Under the pieces are notes generated by a model that saw nothing but the letters and a program-made list of their open reading frames with translations, did no database searches and was not told where the DNA came from. The translations under genes and the position numbers were made by a program. A DNA stretch of 64,000 nucleotides. It comes from Nocardia nova NBRC 15556. GTDB taxonomy: Bacteria; Actinomycetota; Actinomycetes; Mycobacteriales; Mycobacteriaceae. Location of the stretch: contig NZ_BDBN01000036.1 in NCBI RefSeq assembly GCF_001613005.1, positions 27,431 to 91,430 of the forward strand, written 5' to 3'. Below, one piece after another: positions 1 to 9,041 of the stretch; the first letter of the stretch is position 1, and each line of letters begins with the position of its first letter.

Positions 1-948
1 AATCGCTGCTTCCTCTACCACGTGATCGGCAACGGGACCGGCGAGTGGAACGTGCCGGTCGGCGGGATGGGCGCGCTGACCGATGCCCTCGCCGATGCGG
101 CGCTGCGGGCGGGTGCGCGGGTGCGCACGTCGTGCACGGTGACCGGGATCGACACCGACGGCGACACAGCGCAGGTCCGGTTCGACACGCCGGACGAATC
201 CGGCCTGGCCGATGCCCGCCACGTCCTGGTCAACGCGGCGCCCGCGACCCTTGCCCGGCTGTTGGGCGAGCCGGTCGACGCGCTGCCCGAGGGCAGTCAG
301 TTCAAGGTGAACATGCTGCTGCGCCGGCTCCCCCGGCTGCGCACCGAGATCGATCCGCGCGCGGCGTTCTCGGGCACGTTCCACATCGCGGAGGGATACG
401 ACCAGCTCGAACGGGCCTATCGCGAGGCGGCCGGCGGGCGATTCCCGAGCGCCCCGCCATCGGAGATCTACTGCCATACGCTGACGGATCCGTCGATTCT
501 CGGTTCCGAGGCCGCCGAACAGGGCATGCATACACTGACGCTGTTCGGTTTGCACACTCCGGCAATTCTTTTCGAGCACAACTCACGCGACGAACTGCTG
601 GCTTCGACGCTGCGACAACTGGATGCCGTTCTGGCCGAGCCGCTTTCCGGCTGTCTCGCCACGGATGCGAACGGCGATCCGTGTATCGAGGCCAGAACGC
701 CGTTGGAATTGGAGGCCGAACTCGGCCTGCCACGCGGCCATATCTTCCACGGCGACTTGGATTTTCCGTTTCGCACCGACGACGATTCCGCGCCCGCCGC
801 TCGGTGGGGAGTCGGCACGGGCCATCGCAACATCTTCCGGTGCGGTGCCGGCGCGGTCCGCGGCGGTGGCGTGAGCGGAATCGGCGGTCACAACGCGGCC
901 ATGGCGGTACTGGAGATTATGGGCCGCACCGCCCCCGCGGCGGACTAG
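1..948 (+). CDS. Phytoene-desaturase/PYROXD2-like FAD oxidoreductase (3' part)
   Basis: The reading frame is open from the first base of the window, so the start and the N-terminal FAD-binding Rossmann motif lie upstream. The visible 315 residues carry two signatures of the CrtI/PYROXD2-type flavoprotein family: an internal VGGMGALTDAL segment, which in relatives binds the dinucleotide, and a C-terminal GGGVSGIGGHNAA segment that closes the FAD site. Members oxidise or isomerise polyunsaturated or carotenoid-like substrates; the substrate here cannot be read from the sequence. The stop is TAG at 946-948. The next gene follows on the same strand after 36 bases. Confidence is high for the fold and low for the substrate. 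Confidence 0.8.
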   Translation, partial: NRCFLYHVIGNGTGEWNVPVGGMGALTDALADAALRAGARVRTSCTVTGIDTDGDTAQVRFDTPDESGLADARHVLVNAAPATLARLLGEPVDALPEGSQFKVNMLLRRLPRLRTEIDPRAAFSGTFHIAEGYDQLERAYREAAGGRFPSAPPSEIYCHTLTDPSILGSEAAEQGMHTLTLFGLHTPAILFEHNSRDELLASTLRQLDAVLAEPLSGCLATDANGDPCIEARTPLELEAELGLPRGHIFHGDLDFPFRTDDDSAPAARWGVGTGHRNIFRCGAGAVRGGGVSGIGGHNAAMAVLEIMGRTAPAAD

Positions 949-984
949 CATTACCGACCGATGCCCGGCGGACAGGAGAACCGC

Positions 985-1338
985 ATGCGCACCCATCGCA
1001 TCTTGCCCAACCTTCGAGTGGCCGATATCGAGGCCGCCCGCGATTTCTACACCGAATTCCTCGGCCTGAGCACCGAGGAATTCGATATGGGCTGGGTTGC
1101 CCGCTACACGTCCCCGGATACGGGCGCCGCCATCCAGCTCGTCACGCAGGACGCGGCCGCGCCTGCGGACTCCGTCGCGTCGGTGCTGGTGGACGACGTC
1201 GACGCCGCCTATGCGCAGGCGCAACGCCTCGGCTACGAGATCGTCCATCCCCTCACCACCGAGCCCTGGGGAGTTCGCCGGTTCCTGGTCCGCGCCCCGG
1301 ACGGCAACGTGCTCAATATCGTCCGCCACCGCGAATGA
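985..1338 (+). CDS. VOC-family (glyoxalase/bleomycin-resistance fold) protein
   Basis: This 117-residue protein has the paired beta-alpha-beta-beta-beta modules of the vicinal oxygen chelate superfamily: an N-terminal RILPNLRVADIEAARDFYTEFLGL module and a C-terminal YEIVHPLTTEPWGVRRFLVRAPDGNVLNI module. The start at 985 is preferred over an in-frame ATG at 961 because GGACAGGAGAACC lies just before it and the fold begins directly afterwards. VOC proteins include glyoxalases, dioxygenases and antibiotic-binding proteins; this single-domain form resembles bleomycin-resistance or small isomerase types. It may be cotranscribed with the oxidoreductase upstream. Function is not resolved further. 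Confidence 0.82.
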   Translation: MRTHRILPNLRVADIEAARDFYTEFLGLSTEEFDMGWVARYTSPDTGAAIQLVTQDAAAPADSVASVLVDDVDAAYAQAQRLGYEIVHPLTTEPWGVRRFLVRAPDGNVLNIVRHRE

Positions 1339-1350
1339 GTACCGGGCCGG

Positions 1351-1911
1351 TCAGCCGAAGCTGGGTCGCACCACCGAATTGCCGGTGACCCGATAGGTGG
1401 TGAGGAGGACGCCGTTGTCGAGCACCTCGGATTCGGCGAGGGCGAGGGTGGCTTCCGGCTCGACGGACTCGAACAGCCGCAGGCCGCTGCCCAGCAGGAC
1501 GGGGTAGACGACCAAGCGGTACTCGTCGACCAGTTCGTGTTCGCGCAGGTATTTCACCAGCGAGGCGCTGCCGAAGACCAGCAGGTTCTGCTCGGTCCGC
1601 AGTTTCGCGATGCCGGCGGCGAGATCGCCCTCGATGCGCTGAGCGTTCCACTCCAGCTCACGCAGCGAATCGGTCGCCACATACTTGGGCATGCTGTTCA
1701 TCTTGTCCTTGTACGCACCCTCTTCCGGGTGGTCCGGCCAGGACGCGGCGAACATCTGATACGTGGTGCGGCCCAGCAGCAAGGCGTCGACCGCCTCCAG
1801 CTCACCGGATTTGTACTTCGCCATGCCGTCGCACCAGAAGGGTGCGGTCCACAGCGGATCCTGGATGAATCCGTCCAGCGAAACGAACTCGGCGACAACG
1901 ATCTTCCCCAT
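1351..1911 (-). CDS. RibD C-terminal / dihydrofolate-reductase-fold protein
   Basis: This 186-residue protein begins MGKIVVAEFVSLDGFIQDP, the typical opening of the RibD C-terminal/DHFR-like family. It has an internal LLLGRTTYQMFAASWP motif and a C-terminal LLGSGLRLFESVEP motif that in relatives contact the NADPH nicotinamide and phosphates. Such stand-alone proteins are predicted NADPH-dependent reductases of small heterocycles, without a firmly known substrate. The start at 1911 is chosen because AGGAG lies about nine bases before it; an upstream in-frame start at 1932 would add seven residues with no family support. It converges on the VOC gene with a 12-base gap. Confidence 0.82.
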   Translation of the reverse strand: MGKIVVAEFVSLDGFIQDPLWTAPFWCDGMAKYKSGELEAVDALLLGRTTYQMFAASWPDHPEEGAYKDKMNSMPKYVATDSLRELEWNAQRIEGDLAAGIAKLRTEQNLLVFGSASLVKYLREHELVDEYRLVVYPVLLGSGLRLFESVEPEATLALAESEVLDNGVLLTTYRVTGNSVVRPSFG

Positions 1912-2037
1912 GATTGACCTGCTCCTCTGCAACCTGTCACCGGCCCGGTCGGCCGATGCGTTCGAACCATGAAGACGGGACGAACAACGCTAACTAATCG
2001 GTGCGGAGAAAAACGCGGTGCGGAGAAATACGGCGGA

Positions 2038-2664
2038 TCAGCTCACCGTGGGGAGACGGGTGCGAGGTTCGGTCAGCCATTGCAGCCAGTGCGGGCCGAT
2101 CATGGCCGCCAGTTGCTCGTAGCCCGGCGCGCCGGGGTGGTAGCCGTCGCCCACGCGCAGTTCGCGCATCCAGATGTCGTTGTGGCGCAGCGGTTGGTGA
2201 ACGCGAAGATACTGAACCTGTTCGCCGGAACACATTTCGGTGAACCGATCGTCCAATTCGACTGTGCGCGTGTTCTGTTCGTCGTCGATACAGGGCGGGG
2301 GCGCGACCACCAGGACGGTCCAGTCGAGTTCGGCGCAGCGGCGCAGCATGCGGCGGAGATTGGCCGCGGACTCGTCGGCCGGCACCCGGATCGCCCCGTT
2401 TTCCCACAGCGTGTCGTTGACGCCGAAGGAGAAGACGATCCGCGCGTCGACCTCGCCGGATAATCGCTGTCCGCATTCGGCCTCCCAGCGGGCGGCGATA
2501 TCGGAGGAGGTCTGGCGTCGCACCCCGAGGTTGTAATAGGTCAGCGGTATTCCTGCCGCTGTCGCACGCCCGGCGAGCCGGCCCGCCCACCCGAGACACT
2601 GCGGATCTCCCAGTCCCGCAACCAGAGAATCTCCCACGAAACAGACCCGAACGTCGCGCACCAC
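2038..2664 (-). CDS. SGNH/GDSL-type hydrolase (esterase or lipase)
   Basis: The roughly 208-residue product carries the catalytic blocks of the SGNH hydrolase family: FVGDSLVAG near the N-terminus (nucleophile Ser), LGVRRQT for the Gly block, FGVNDT for the Asn block, and DGYHPGAPGY near the C-terminus (Asp-His). Relatives are esterases or lipases acting on small acyl esters or sugar acetates. The frame stays open far upstream but would run into the divergent oxygenase gene, so the start is placed at one of two adjacent GTG codons (2664 or 2661). No convincing ribosome site precedes them, so the mRNA may be leaderless. Its start lies 87 bases from the divergent oxygenase gene. Confidence 0.78.
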   Translation of the reverse strand: MVRDVRVCFVGDSLVAGLGDPQCLGWAGRLAGRATAAGIPLTYYNLGVRRQTSSDIAARWEAECGQRLSGEVDARIVFSFGVNDTLWENGAIRVPADESAANLRRMLRRCAELDWTVLVVAPPPCIDDEQNTRTVELDDRFTEMCSGEQVQYLRVHQPLRHNDIWMRELRVGDGYHPGAPGYEQLAAMIGPHWLQWLTEPRTRLPTVS

Positions 2665-2751
2665 CGGGTGATGGTTGCACAAACCGGGACGAACTCGGCG
2701 CGGTACCGGGAAGGCAATAAGATCGGCGGGGTAGTCCGGGAGGGAGCTTGT

Positions 2752-3525
2752 ATGTTGTCCGACGCGCCGTTGCCGCGCTGGTTCATCGATCTGCTGGCAC
2801 ATCGGCGATGGATTCGCCGCACCCGCCCCTTCCCCCACGTCTACGTCCGCGACGTCTTCGTCGCCGAGTTCTACCAGCGGCTCGCGATCGAATTCGAACG
2901 AGTGCGCACCGATCGCCGGGACCTGTTCGGTCCGGTTGCCGCGGGCTACGGCGCCTCCGGCGCGAGCCTGACCCGGATGCGCAACGGACCGCTCGAGGTC
3001 TTCCTGTCGCGCGCCTGGCACGACCTGATCGAACGGGTCGCCGGCGTCCCGGCCAGCGGCGACGTGGAGGGCTCACTTCATCATCACCCGCCGGGGAGTC
3101 CGCGCGGCTGGCCGCACCACGACCTCACCCCGGCCTGGTTCCCGGGGGCGGCGCCCGGGCCGGACACGGTCGGCCTGCCGGGCGACGATATCGATCTGAA
3201 GTCCGGCGCCCGGCCCGCGGGGGTGCCGGCGCGTGAAATGGTGCGCGCCGTCGCGGTGCTGTTCTATCTGGGCAACGGCGAATGGCAACCGGGCGACGGC
3301 GGCGAGACGGGACTGTTCGCCGATATCGGCGCCGCGGAGCCGACACCCACGGTGGTCGTTCCGCCACTGGACAATTCGATGGTCGTCTTCGAATGCACGC
3401 CGCGGTCCTGGCACACCTTCCTCGGCGCCAACACCGCGGCCCGCAACAGTGTGGTGATGTGGTTGCACCGGCCCAAGGAGCAGGCGGCGAGCCGCTGGGG
3501 AGGGGACCGCATTGTCCAGTGGTGA
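2752..3525 (+). CDS. 2-oxoglutarate/Fe(II)-dependent oxygenase
   Basis: This 257-residue protein fits the prolyl-4-hydroxylase-like branch of the 2OG-Fe(II) oxygenases. The double-stranded beta-helix core shows a proximal H-x-D iron motif (in GWPHHDLTPAW), the GDGGETGLF segment typical of this branch, a distal histidine in SWHTFLG, and an arginine a few residues later (ARNSVVMWLHR) suited to binding 2-oxoglutarate. It should hydroxylate an unknown substrate with O2 and 2-oxoglutarate. The start at 2752 follows CCGGGAGGGAGCTTGT, a good ribosome site. Its last 14 bases overlap the following SDR gene, so the two are probably translated together. Confidence 0.82.
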   Translation: MLSDAPLPRWFIDLLAHRRWIRRTRPFPHVYVRDVFVAEFYQRLAIEFERVRTDRRDLFGPVAAGYGASGASLTRMRNGPLEVFLSRAWHDLIERVAGVPASGDVEGSLHHHPPGSPRGWPHHDLTPAWFPGAAPGPDTVGLPGDDIDLKSGARPAGVPAREMVRAVAVLFYLGNGEWQPGDGGETGLFADIGAAEPTPTVVVPPLDNSMVVFECTPRSWHTFLGANTAARNSVVMWLHRPKEQAASRWGGDRIVQW

Positions 3526-4282
3526 CAGCCGTCGAGTGTGCCTGCTCACCGGGGCGGGTGGGCGATTGGGCGATGCGTTCTGCCGCGCGTACTACCGGGA
3601 CTACGACATCGTGGCCGTCTGCCGCAATCGGGTTCCGGCCGCGCCCTCCCAGGAGGAATGGTTCATCGATCCGCTGGAACCCTGGCAGCCGGTTCCGGAG
3701 AACGACTCCCGCATCTTCGTCGTGCGCGCCGATCTGCGCCGCGAGGGCGAGGCCGAGCGAGTGGTGGATCTGGCACTGGCGAAATTCGGCGGGGTCGATC
3801 TGCTGGTCAACAATGCGGCGCAGCTGGATCTGCAGCCGAACGGCCTGGTCGACGGCGACACCGCCCTCGACGCGCTCGCCCCGCAGTTCGCGATGAACGT
3901 CGAGGTGCCGCTGCGACTGGCGACGCGGCTCGCACAGCGTTGCTGGCTGCATCGCGGCGACGAGAATCGGGCGCGCAATCGCAATATCGTCAACGTCTCG
4001 AGTTTGTCCGGATCCCGGGTCTACTCCGGCGGGCAGGCCGTCTATTCCGCGACCAAGGCCGCACTCGACCACCTGACCAGGCATATCGCCGCGGAATTCG
4101 CCGAATTCGGGGTCCGCGCGAATGCCGTCGCCCCCAATTCCTTTCCCGCGCTGGTGCCGACGGAGCTGGTCGCGGCCGCGATCGCCGAACTCGACACCGG
4201 CACCATGACCGGCGGTATCTTCAGCGTCGGCGACACCGACGCACTCGAACCCGTCACGGCCGGCTCGGGACCGCCCGGGTGA
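3512..4282 (+). CDS. Short-chain dehydrogenase/reductase (SDR)
   Basis: This 256-residue protein shows the classical SDR layout: a glycine-rich TGAGGRLG nucleotide motif at the N-terminus, NNAA after beta-strand 4, a catalytic serine in NVSSLSGS, and YSATK (Tyr and Lys of the active site). The start is a TTG at 3512, preceded by GGGGAGGGGACCGCA; it lies inside the end of the oxygenase gene, giving a 14-base overlap and likely translational coupling. The C-terminus (GTMTGGIFSVGDTDALEP) looks shortened and altered compared with classical FabG-type SDRs. The substrate is unknown; context suggests it oxidises or reduces the product of the oxygenase. Confidence 0.83.
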   Translation: MSSGDSRRVCLLTGAGGRLGDAFCRAYYRDYDIVAVCRNRVPAAPSQEEWFIDPLEPWQPVPENDSRIFVVRADLRREGEAERVVDLALAKFGGVDLLVNNAAQLDLQPNGLVDGDTALDALAPQFAMNVEVPLRLATRLAQRCWLHRGDENRARNRNIVNVSSLSGSRVYSGGQAVYSATKAALDHLTRHIAAEFAEFGVRANAVAPNSFPALVPTELVAAAIAELDTGTMTGGIFSVGDTDALEPVTAGSGPPG

Positions 4283-4530
4283 CGCTGCGCCCTGCCGGTC
4301 CGCGAAGACCCGGGCGCTCGCGCGGCGGCCTCGGCCCGAGCGAGCGGAGATCCGGACGCGGAGCAGCCACCCGAGTTCGGTCGGCTCGTGTGGAGTACGC
4401 GCACGCCCACCTGCGCGAACCCGGGGAACGGCGTGTTGCCGACGGGCGCTCGGACGGCCTCCTGCATACTCACACCCGAGCCGACCCAGGGACCGACGCA
4501 GCTCCCTCGATCCGAAAGTTTCGATACGAC

Positions 4531-6903
4531 ATGCGAGTAGACGGGCGGGAGATCCCCGTCTCCGGCAGTCTGCTGCAGCCGCGGATCAGGCGGACCAGCG
4601 ACATCATTCGCGTGGTGTTGTCCGCCCTGCTGGTGGCGGTGGTGGTCGCCGGATCGCTCATCACCCGGCCGCGCTGGGAAGCCCTGGAGCGATCGGTCTC
4701 CGACATCGTCGGCTTCCTCACGCCCGAACAGTCCAACCTGGTCTATCTGCTCTACGGCATCGCGATTCTGGCATTGCCCTTCGCGATTCTCGTTCGCCTG
4801 ATCTTCCGGATGCAATGGAAACTGCTCAGCGGCTACGTCACCGCGGGCCTGATCGCGGTCCTGGCGCTGTCCATCACCGAATCCGGAATCTCGGCGCCGC
4901 AGTGGCATCTGGCGGTGCCACGCCAGCTCGACACGTTCCTGTCGCAATTTCTCGACGATCCGCGCTGGATCGCGATGCTGGCCGCCGGATTGACCGTGGC
5001 CAGTCCCTGGCTGCCGGCATCCTGGCGACGGTTGTGGTGGGCGCTGTTGATCGCGTTCGTGCCGCTGCACCTGTTCGTGAGTCTGGTGGTGCCCTCGCGG
5101 GCGATGTTCGGGCTCGCGGTGGGCTGGTTCGTCGGTGCGGTGATCGTCCTGCTGGTCGGCACTCCGGCCTTGGAGGTGCCGCTGGAGGCCGCCGTCCGGG
5201 TGCTGGCCGGCCGCGGATACACCGTCACCGGATTCACCGTGCTGCGCCCGGCCGGTCCCGGACCGCTGCTGCTGAGCGCCGACACCGGGCCGCATCGCCA
5301 GCTGATCGTGGAGATGTACGGACAGAATCAGCGCAGCTGGGGAATGTTGCGGCAGGTCCGGCGCTGGCTGACCTTCCGCAGCAGCGAACGCACCCCCGCC
5401 TTCGCCTCGATGCGCCGCGCCGTCGAGCATCGCGCACTGATGGGTATCGCGCTCGGCGATCTGGGACTGGCCAGCAACAAACCGCTGACGGTGGCCGCGC
5501 TGAGCCGCGGCTGGACCCTGTACGCGCACACCGCGCCCCGGGGCCGGCAGCTGGCCCCCGGCGACAGTGAGGTGGTGCTGACCAACGTCTGGCGGTCACT
5601 GCAGAACATGCATCGCGCCCAGATCACCCACGGCGATCTGCGAGTCGAGGAAATCCGCATCGCCGAGGGGCGGGTGCTGTTCGGCGGCTTCATGGCGGCG
5701 GAATTCGGCGCCTTCGACTCCCGCTTCTCCGCCGATATCGCGCAGCTGTTGCTCACCACGAGTTCCCTGTTCGGGGCGGAAACGGTGGTGGCCACCGCCA
5801 TTCACGTGCTGGGGGAACAGGCGGTGCTCGACGCCTCGCGCCGGCTCACCAAGAACGGAATCGGCACCCAGGTCCGCAAATCGGTGCCCGACAGCGGTGA
5901 ACTGATGAAAACGGTCCGCGCCCAAGTACTCCAGCAGACCGGTAAGGATCGGATCGAGGCCGCGCGGATCACCCGCTACTCGCGCAACCAGATCGTGCAG
6001 CTGGTGCTGCTGATCGCGCTGGTGTACGTGGCCTACCCGTTCATCAGCCAGGTGCCGACCTTCTTCACCGAACTGCGGACCGCGAACTGGTGGTGGGCGC
6101 TGCTGGGGTTGACGATCTCGGCCGCCACCTATGTCGGCGCGGCGATGGCGCTGTGGGGATGTGCCGGGACCTCGGTGAATTTCCGCAAGCTGCTGGGCAT
6201 GCAGGTCGCCAACACCTTCGCCGCGACCACCACGCCCGCCGGGGTCGGCGGGCTGGCGCTGAGTGTGCGATTCCTGCAGAAGAGCGGCCTGGGCACCGTG
6301 AAGGCGACCGCGGCGGTGGCACTGAACCAGGCGGTGCAGGTGATCACGCACGTGGTGCTGCTGATCGTCTTCAGCGTGGCCGCCGGTGTCTCGGCGAACC
6401 TGGAACATTTCGTGCCGAGTGCGACCGTGCTGTATCTGCTGGCCGGTGGTCTGCTGGGCGCGGTCGGTGCGGCCATGTTCGTGCCGACGGTGCGACGCTG
6501 GCTGCGCAACGAGGTGCGACCGCAGCTGGCGGAGGTGGTCGCGGAACTGCGCACGCTCTCGCGTGAACCGAAACGGCTGCTGATGATCGTCGGCGGCTGC
6601 GCGACCACCACGCTCGGCGCGGCGGGCGCGCTGTGGGCGGCCATCGAAGCATTCGGCGGCGCAACGACATTCGTGACCGTGACGGTCGTGACGATGATCG
6701 GCGGGACGCTGGCCTCGGCCGCACCCACGCCCGGTGGTGTGGGCGCGGTGGAGGCGGCGCTGATCGGTGGTCTGGCCGCCTTCGGCGTGCCCGCGGCGAT
6801 CGGCGTGCCGGCCGTTCTGCTGTACCGGGTACTGACCTGCTGGCTGCCGGTCTTCTGCGGCTGGCCGCTGATGAACTGGCTCACCAAGCACGACATGATC
6901 TGA
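4531..6903 (+). CDS. Membrane protein: degenerate kinase domain fused to flippase-like (MprF/YbhN-type) domain
   Basis: This 790-residue protein has three parts. The N-terminal third has several membrane helices (first at about residues 23-45). A soluble middle (about 220-470) resembles an aminoglycoside-phosphotransferase/ABC1-type kinase: it keeps HGDLR near residue 366, but the metal-binding Asp after it is replaced (LFGGFMAAEFG). The C-terminal part (about 495-785) is a multi-helix domain of the lysylphosphatidylglycerol synthase/YbhN flippase-like family, with the typical TTTPAGVGGLAL and APTPGGVGAVEAAL glycine-proline loops. Such proteins move or modify lipids. The start at 4531 begins the conserved part; the frame is open far upstream but overlaps the SDR gene. 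No gene is supported in 4283-4530. Confidence 0.8.
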   Translation: MRVDGREIPVSGSLLQPRIRRTSDIIRVVLSALLVAVVVAGSLITRPRWEALERSVSDIVGFLTPEQSNLVYLLYGIAILALPFAILVRLIFRMQWKLLSGYVTAGLIAVLALSITESGISAPQWHLAVPRQLDTFLSQFLDDPRWIAMLAAGLTVASPWLPASWRRLWWALLIAFVPLHLFVSLVVPSRAMFGLAVGWFVGAVIVLLVGTPALEVPLEAAVRVLAGRGYTVTGFTVLRPAGPGPLLLSADTGPHRQLIVEMYGQNQRSWGMLRQVRRWLTFRSSERTPAFASMRRAVEHRALMGIALGDLGLASNKPLTVAALSRGWTLYAHTAPRGRQLAPGDSEVVLTNVWRSLQNMHRAQITHGDLRVEEIRIAEGRVLFGGFMAAEFGAFDSRFSADIAQLLLTTSSLFGAETVVATAIHVLGEQAVLDASRRLTKNGIGTQVRKSVPDSGELMKTVRAQVLQQTGKDRIEAARITRYSRNQIVQLVLLIALVYVAYPFISQVPTFFTELRTANWWWALLGLTISAATYVGAAMALWGCAGTSVNFRKLLGMQVANTFAATTTPAGVGGLALSVRFLQKSGLGTVKATAAVALNQAVQVITHVVLLIVFSVAAGVSANLEHFVPSATVLYLLAGGLLGAVGAAMFVPTVRRWLRNEVRPQLAEVVAELRTLSREPKRLLMIVGGCATTTLGAAGALWAAIEAFGGATTFVTVTVVTMIGGTLASAAPTPGGVGAVEAALIGGLAAFGVPAAIGVPAVLLYRVLTCWLPVFCGWPLMNWLTKHDMI

Positions 6904-6963
6904 GCCGCACACCGATTCGCACCGGTCGCGGAGCGTAACAACCGGCCGCAGCCGATAAGGCGA

Positions 6964-6993
6964 CGAGCCGCCGAGTGTCGACTCGGCGGCTCG
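6964..6993. terminator. Bidirectional terminator hairpin
   Basis: A perfect 13-base stem (CGAGCCGCCGAGT paired with ACTCGGCGGCTCG) closes a GTCG loop, between the convergent ends of the flippase-like gene (6903) and the acyl-CoA ligase gene (7059). It has no long T run, as is common in GC-rich actinomycetes. Confidence 0.7.
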
Positions 6994-7058
6994 TTCACGA
7001 CCGGGTATGCGGCGCAGGTCCTGCCTCGACCGTGCCGGGCATATCTCCTGCCCTACGA

Positions 7059-8624
7059 TCAGCCCGCGTATTCCTTGCGCAGCTGCACCTTCACCACCTT
7101 GCCGCTGGCATTGCGCGGCAGCTCCGGCACGATCACCAGATCCTTCGGATGCTTGTACCGGGCCAGGTTCTCGTTGAGGAACGGGGTCAGCTCCTCGAGG
7201 GTCAGCGTTTCGCCGTCGAGCAGCGCGACCACGGCCACCGGCACCTCGCCCCACTTCTCGTGGGCCCGGCCGACCACCGCGGCCTCGTGGATCTTCGGAT
7301 GCGCGAACAGCACATTCTCCACTTCGGCACAGTAGATGTTCTCGCCGCCGGAGATGATCATGTCCTTCTTGCGGTCGACCACCCAGACGAAGCCCTCCTC
7401 GTCCTGGCGAACCAGGTCACCGGAGTGGAACCAGCCGCCGGCGAAGGCTTCCGCGGTCGCCTCGGGCTTGTTCCAGTAGCCCTGCATCATGGTCGGCCCG
7501 CGGTAGACGATCTCGCCGATCTCGCCCGGCGCGACATCGTTCATCTCGTCGTCGACGACGCGGCTCTGGATGGTCGGGATGGGCTTACCGACCGAGCCCA
7601 GTTTGCGCAGCGCGTCCTTGCCCTCGAGTACGCAGGTGATCGGCGACATCTCGGTCTGGCCGAAGACCGCGACGTTCTGCGCGTTCGGGAAGCATTCGGC
7701 CATCGCCCGCAGCACGGTCTCCGAGGCGGGCGCCGCTCCCCAGCTCAACGTCTCCAACGCCAGCTTGCGCTCCTTGACCGTCGGATCCTCGCAGATCAGC
7801 TGCCACTGCGCGGGGACACAGAAGGCGGTGGTGGCCTGTTCTGCCTCGATGGCGTCGAGGAATTCGGTCGCGTTGAACGCGCCGAGCGGATGCAACACGG
7901 TCTTGGAGCCGAGCATGAACGCCGGGGCGAGGGAGCCCAGTCCGGCGATGTGGAACAGCGGCGAGGTGCAGAAGCCGATGCTGTCGGGGGTGGCGTTCAT
8001 CGCCCGAATGCAGGTCAGCGCCTGGGCATTCAGATTCTCGTAGGACAGGATCGCGCCCTTGGGGCTGCCGGTGGTGCCCGAGGTGTACATGATCAACGCC
8101 GGAGTGTCCTCCGGAATGTCCTGCGGCACATGGGGTTCGCCGGTCTCGGCGAGGAAGTCGTCGTAGCCGATGACGCCCTCGCCCGTGGTGCCACCGATGA
8201 CGACGCAGGTATGCAGCGCCTCGCTCTGCGCCATCACACCGGTGGCCAGCGGCTGCAGCAGCGAGTCGGTGACGATCGCCGCGGCCCCCGAATCGGCCAC
8301 GATGTAGGCGACCTCGGGCGGGGTGAGCCGGAAGTTCACCGGTACCGCGATCGCGCCCAGCGCGTTGATGCCGAACACGGCCTCCAGGTACTCGGTGTAG
8401 TTGAGCGCCAGAATCAGCACCCGGTCGCCGAAGCCGACACCGCGCCGAGCCAGAGCATCGGCGAATTTCAGTGACCGCTCGTGCAGCTGTTTCCAGGTGG
8501 TGTCCTGCCCGCGGAACCGGATCGCCACCGCGTCCGGGCGCATCAGCGCATGCGTGGCGAGCTGGTTGTTCCAGTGGTTTCGACGCGACCGGATCGGTTC
8601 GTCGGTCTGGACACCGGTGGTCAT
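7059..8624 (-). CDS. fadD5: Fatty-acid-CoA ligase, FadD5-like
   Basis: This 521-residue member of the ANL adenylating superfamily activates a carboxylic acid with ATP and CoA. Visible core motifs are ALIMYTSGTTGSPKGA (P-loop, A3), FGQTEMSP (A5), GWFHSGDLV (A7, ATP ribose) and VDRKKDMIISGGENIY (A8 hinge), with the A10 lysine in NASGKVVKVQLR. The overall pattern, including the WNNQLATHALMRPDA N-terminus, resembles mycobacterial FadD5 as remembered; the symbol rests on that resemblance. The start at 8624 follows GAGAGGAGTTCCTGC. It is divergent from a nitronate monooxygenase gene. The substrate (long-chain acid or sterol side chain) cannot be fixed from sequence. Confidence 0.85.
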   Translation of the reverse strand: MTTGVQTDEPIRSRRNHWNNQLATHALMRPDAVAIRFRGQDTTWKQLHERSLKFADALARRGVGFGDRVLILALNYTEYLEAVFGINALGAIAVPVNFRLTPPEVAYIVADSGAAAIVTDSLLQPLATGVMAQSEALHTCVVIGGTTGEGVIGYDDFLAETGEPHVPQDIPEDTPALIMYTSGTTGSPKGAILSYENLNAQALTCIRAMNATPDSIGFCTSPLFHIAGLGSLAPAFMLGSKTVLHPLGAFNATEFLDAIEAEQATTAFCVPAQWQLICEDPTVKERKLALETLSWGAAPASETVLRAMAECFPNAQNVAVFGQTEMSPITCVLEGKDALRKLGSVGKPIPTIQSRVVDDEMNDVAPGEIGEIVYRGPTMMQGYWNKPEATAEAFAGGWFHSGDLVRQDEEGFVWVVDRKKDMIISGGENIYCAEVENVLFAHPKIHEAAVVGRAHEKWGEVPVAVVALLDGETLTLEELTPFLNENLARYKHPKDLVIVPELPRNASGKVVKVQLRKEYAG

Positions 8625-9041
8625 GCAGGAACTCCTCTCGGACCGTCGGAGTTCGCCACCGAATGGGCCCGGCGGCGTCGACGGCTGAACCAACAGCGAG
8701 AATAGCAACTAACTTTTTGCCGTGACAAGGGTTACATACGAGAATCCCGGTTCACAGAACATTCGCACGAACGCGCCAACTCATGGCTATAACCTGGGTC
8801 TTTGGCTGAGTTCACAGTGACCTCAGTTCGCGATCCTTCGAGACTTTCGGAGCAAACTGCCGCTCACATCCTGTTGTCTCCGACGCGGTCGCCATGCCAG
8901 TATCGAGCCATCCGGGCAGGCCCGGCTCGCACGCGGCCAGGCACCCGAGGGGCGGCAGTCTGTGCACACACCGGCATCGAGGGGTGCCGGAGATGCCGGG
9001 CGCGTCGCCCCGAGTCGTACCGCGGCCAGGAGGACAACCAG
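8625..9041. other. Divergent intergenic region between fadD5-like and monooxygenase genes
   Basis: This 417-base stretch has no convincing ORF. It holds the fadD5-side promoter (8699-8728), an AT-richer patch around 8700-8760, a possible TATAAC element at 8788-8793 facing the monooxygenase, and a long probable 5' leader of about 200 bases before that gene. No clear dyad operator was found. Confidence 0.6.
8699..8728 (-). promoter_or_regulatory. Sigma70-type promoter of the fadD5-like gene
   Basis: On the minus strand TTGTCA (5 of 6 to TTGACA) is followed after 18 bases by TATTCT (4 of 6 to TATAAT), in an unusually AT-rich patch. The -10 lies about 75 bases upstream of the ATG at 8624. Confidence 0.55.

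Noticed and set aside
3538..4530. Upstream extension of the flippase-like reading frame
   Set aside because: It overlaps the SDR gene in another frame and is Arg/Gly-rich; the conserved part starts at 4531.
8788..8793. TATAAC as a firm -10 for the nitronate monooxygenase gene
   Set aside because: No suitable -35 at normal distance and the leader would be very long; left as a possibility only.
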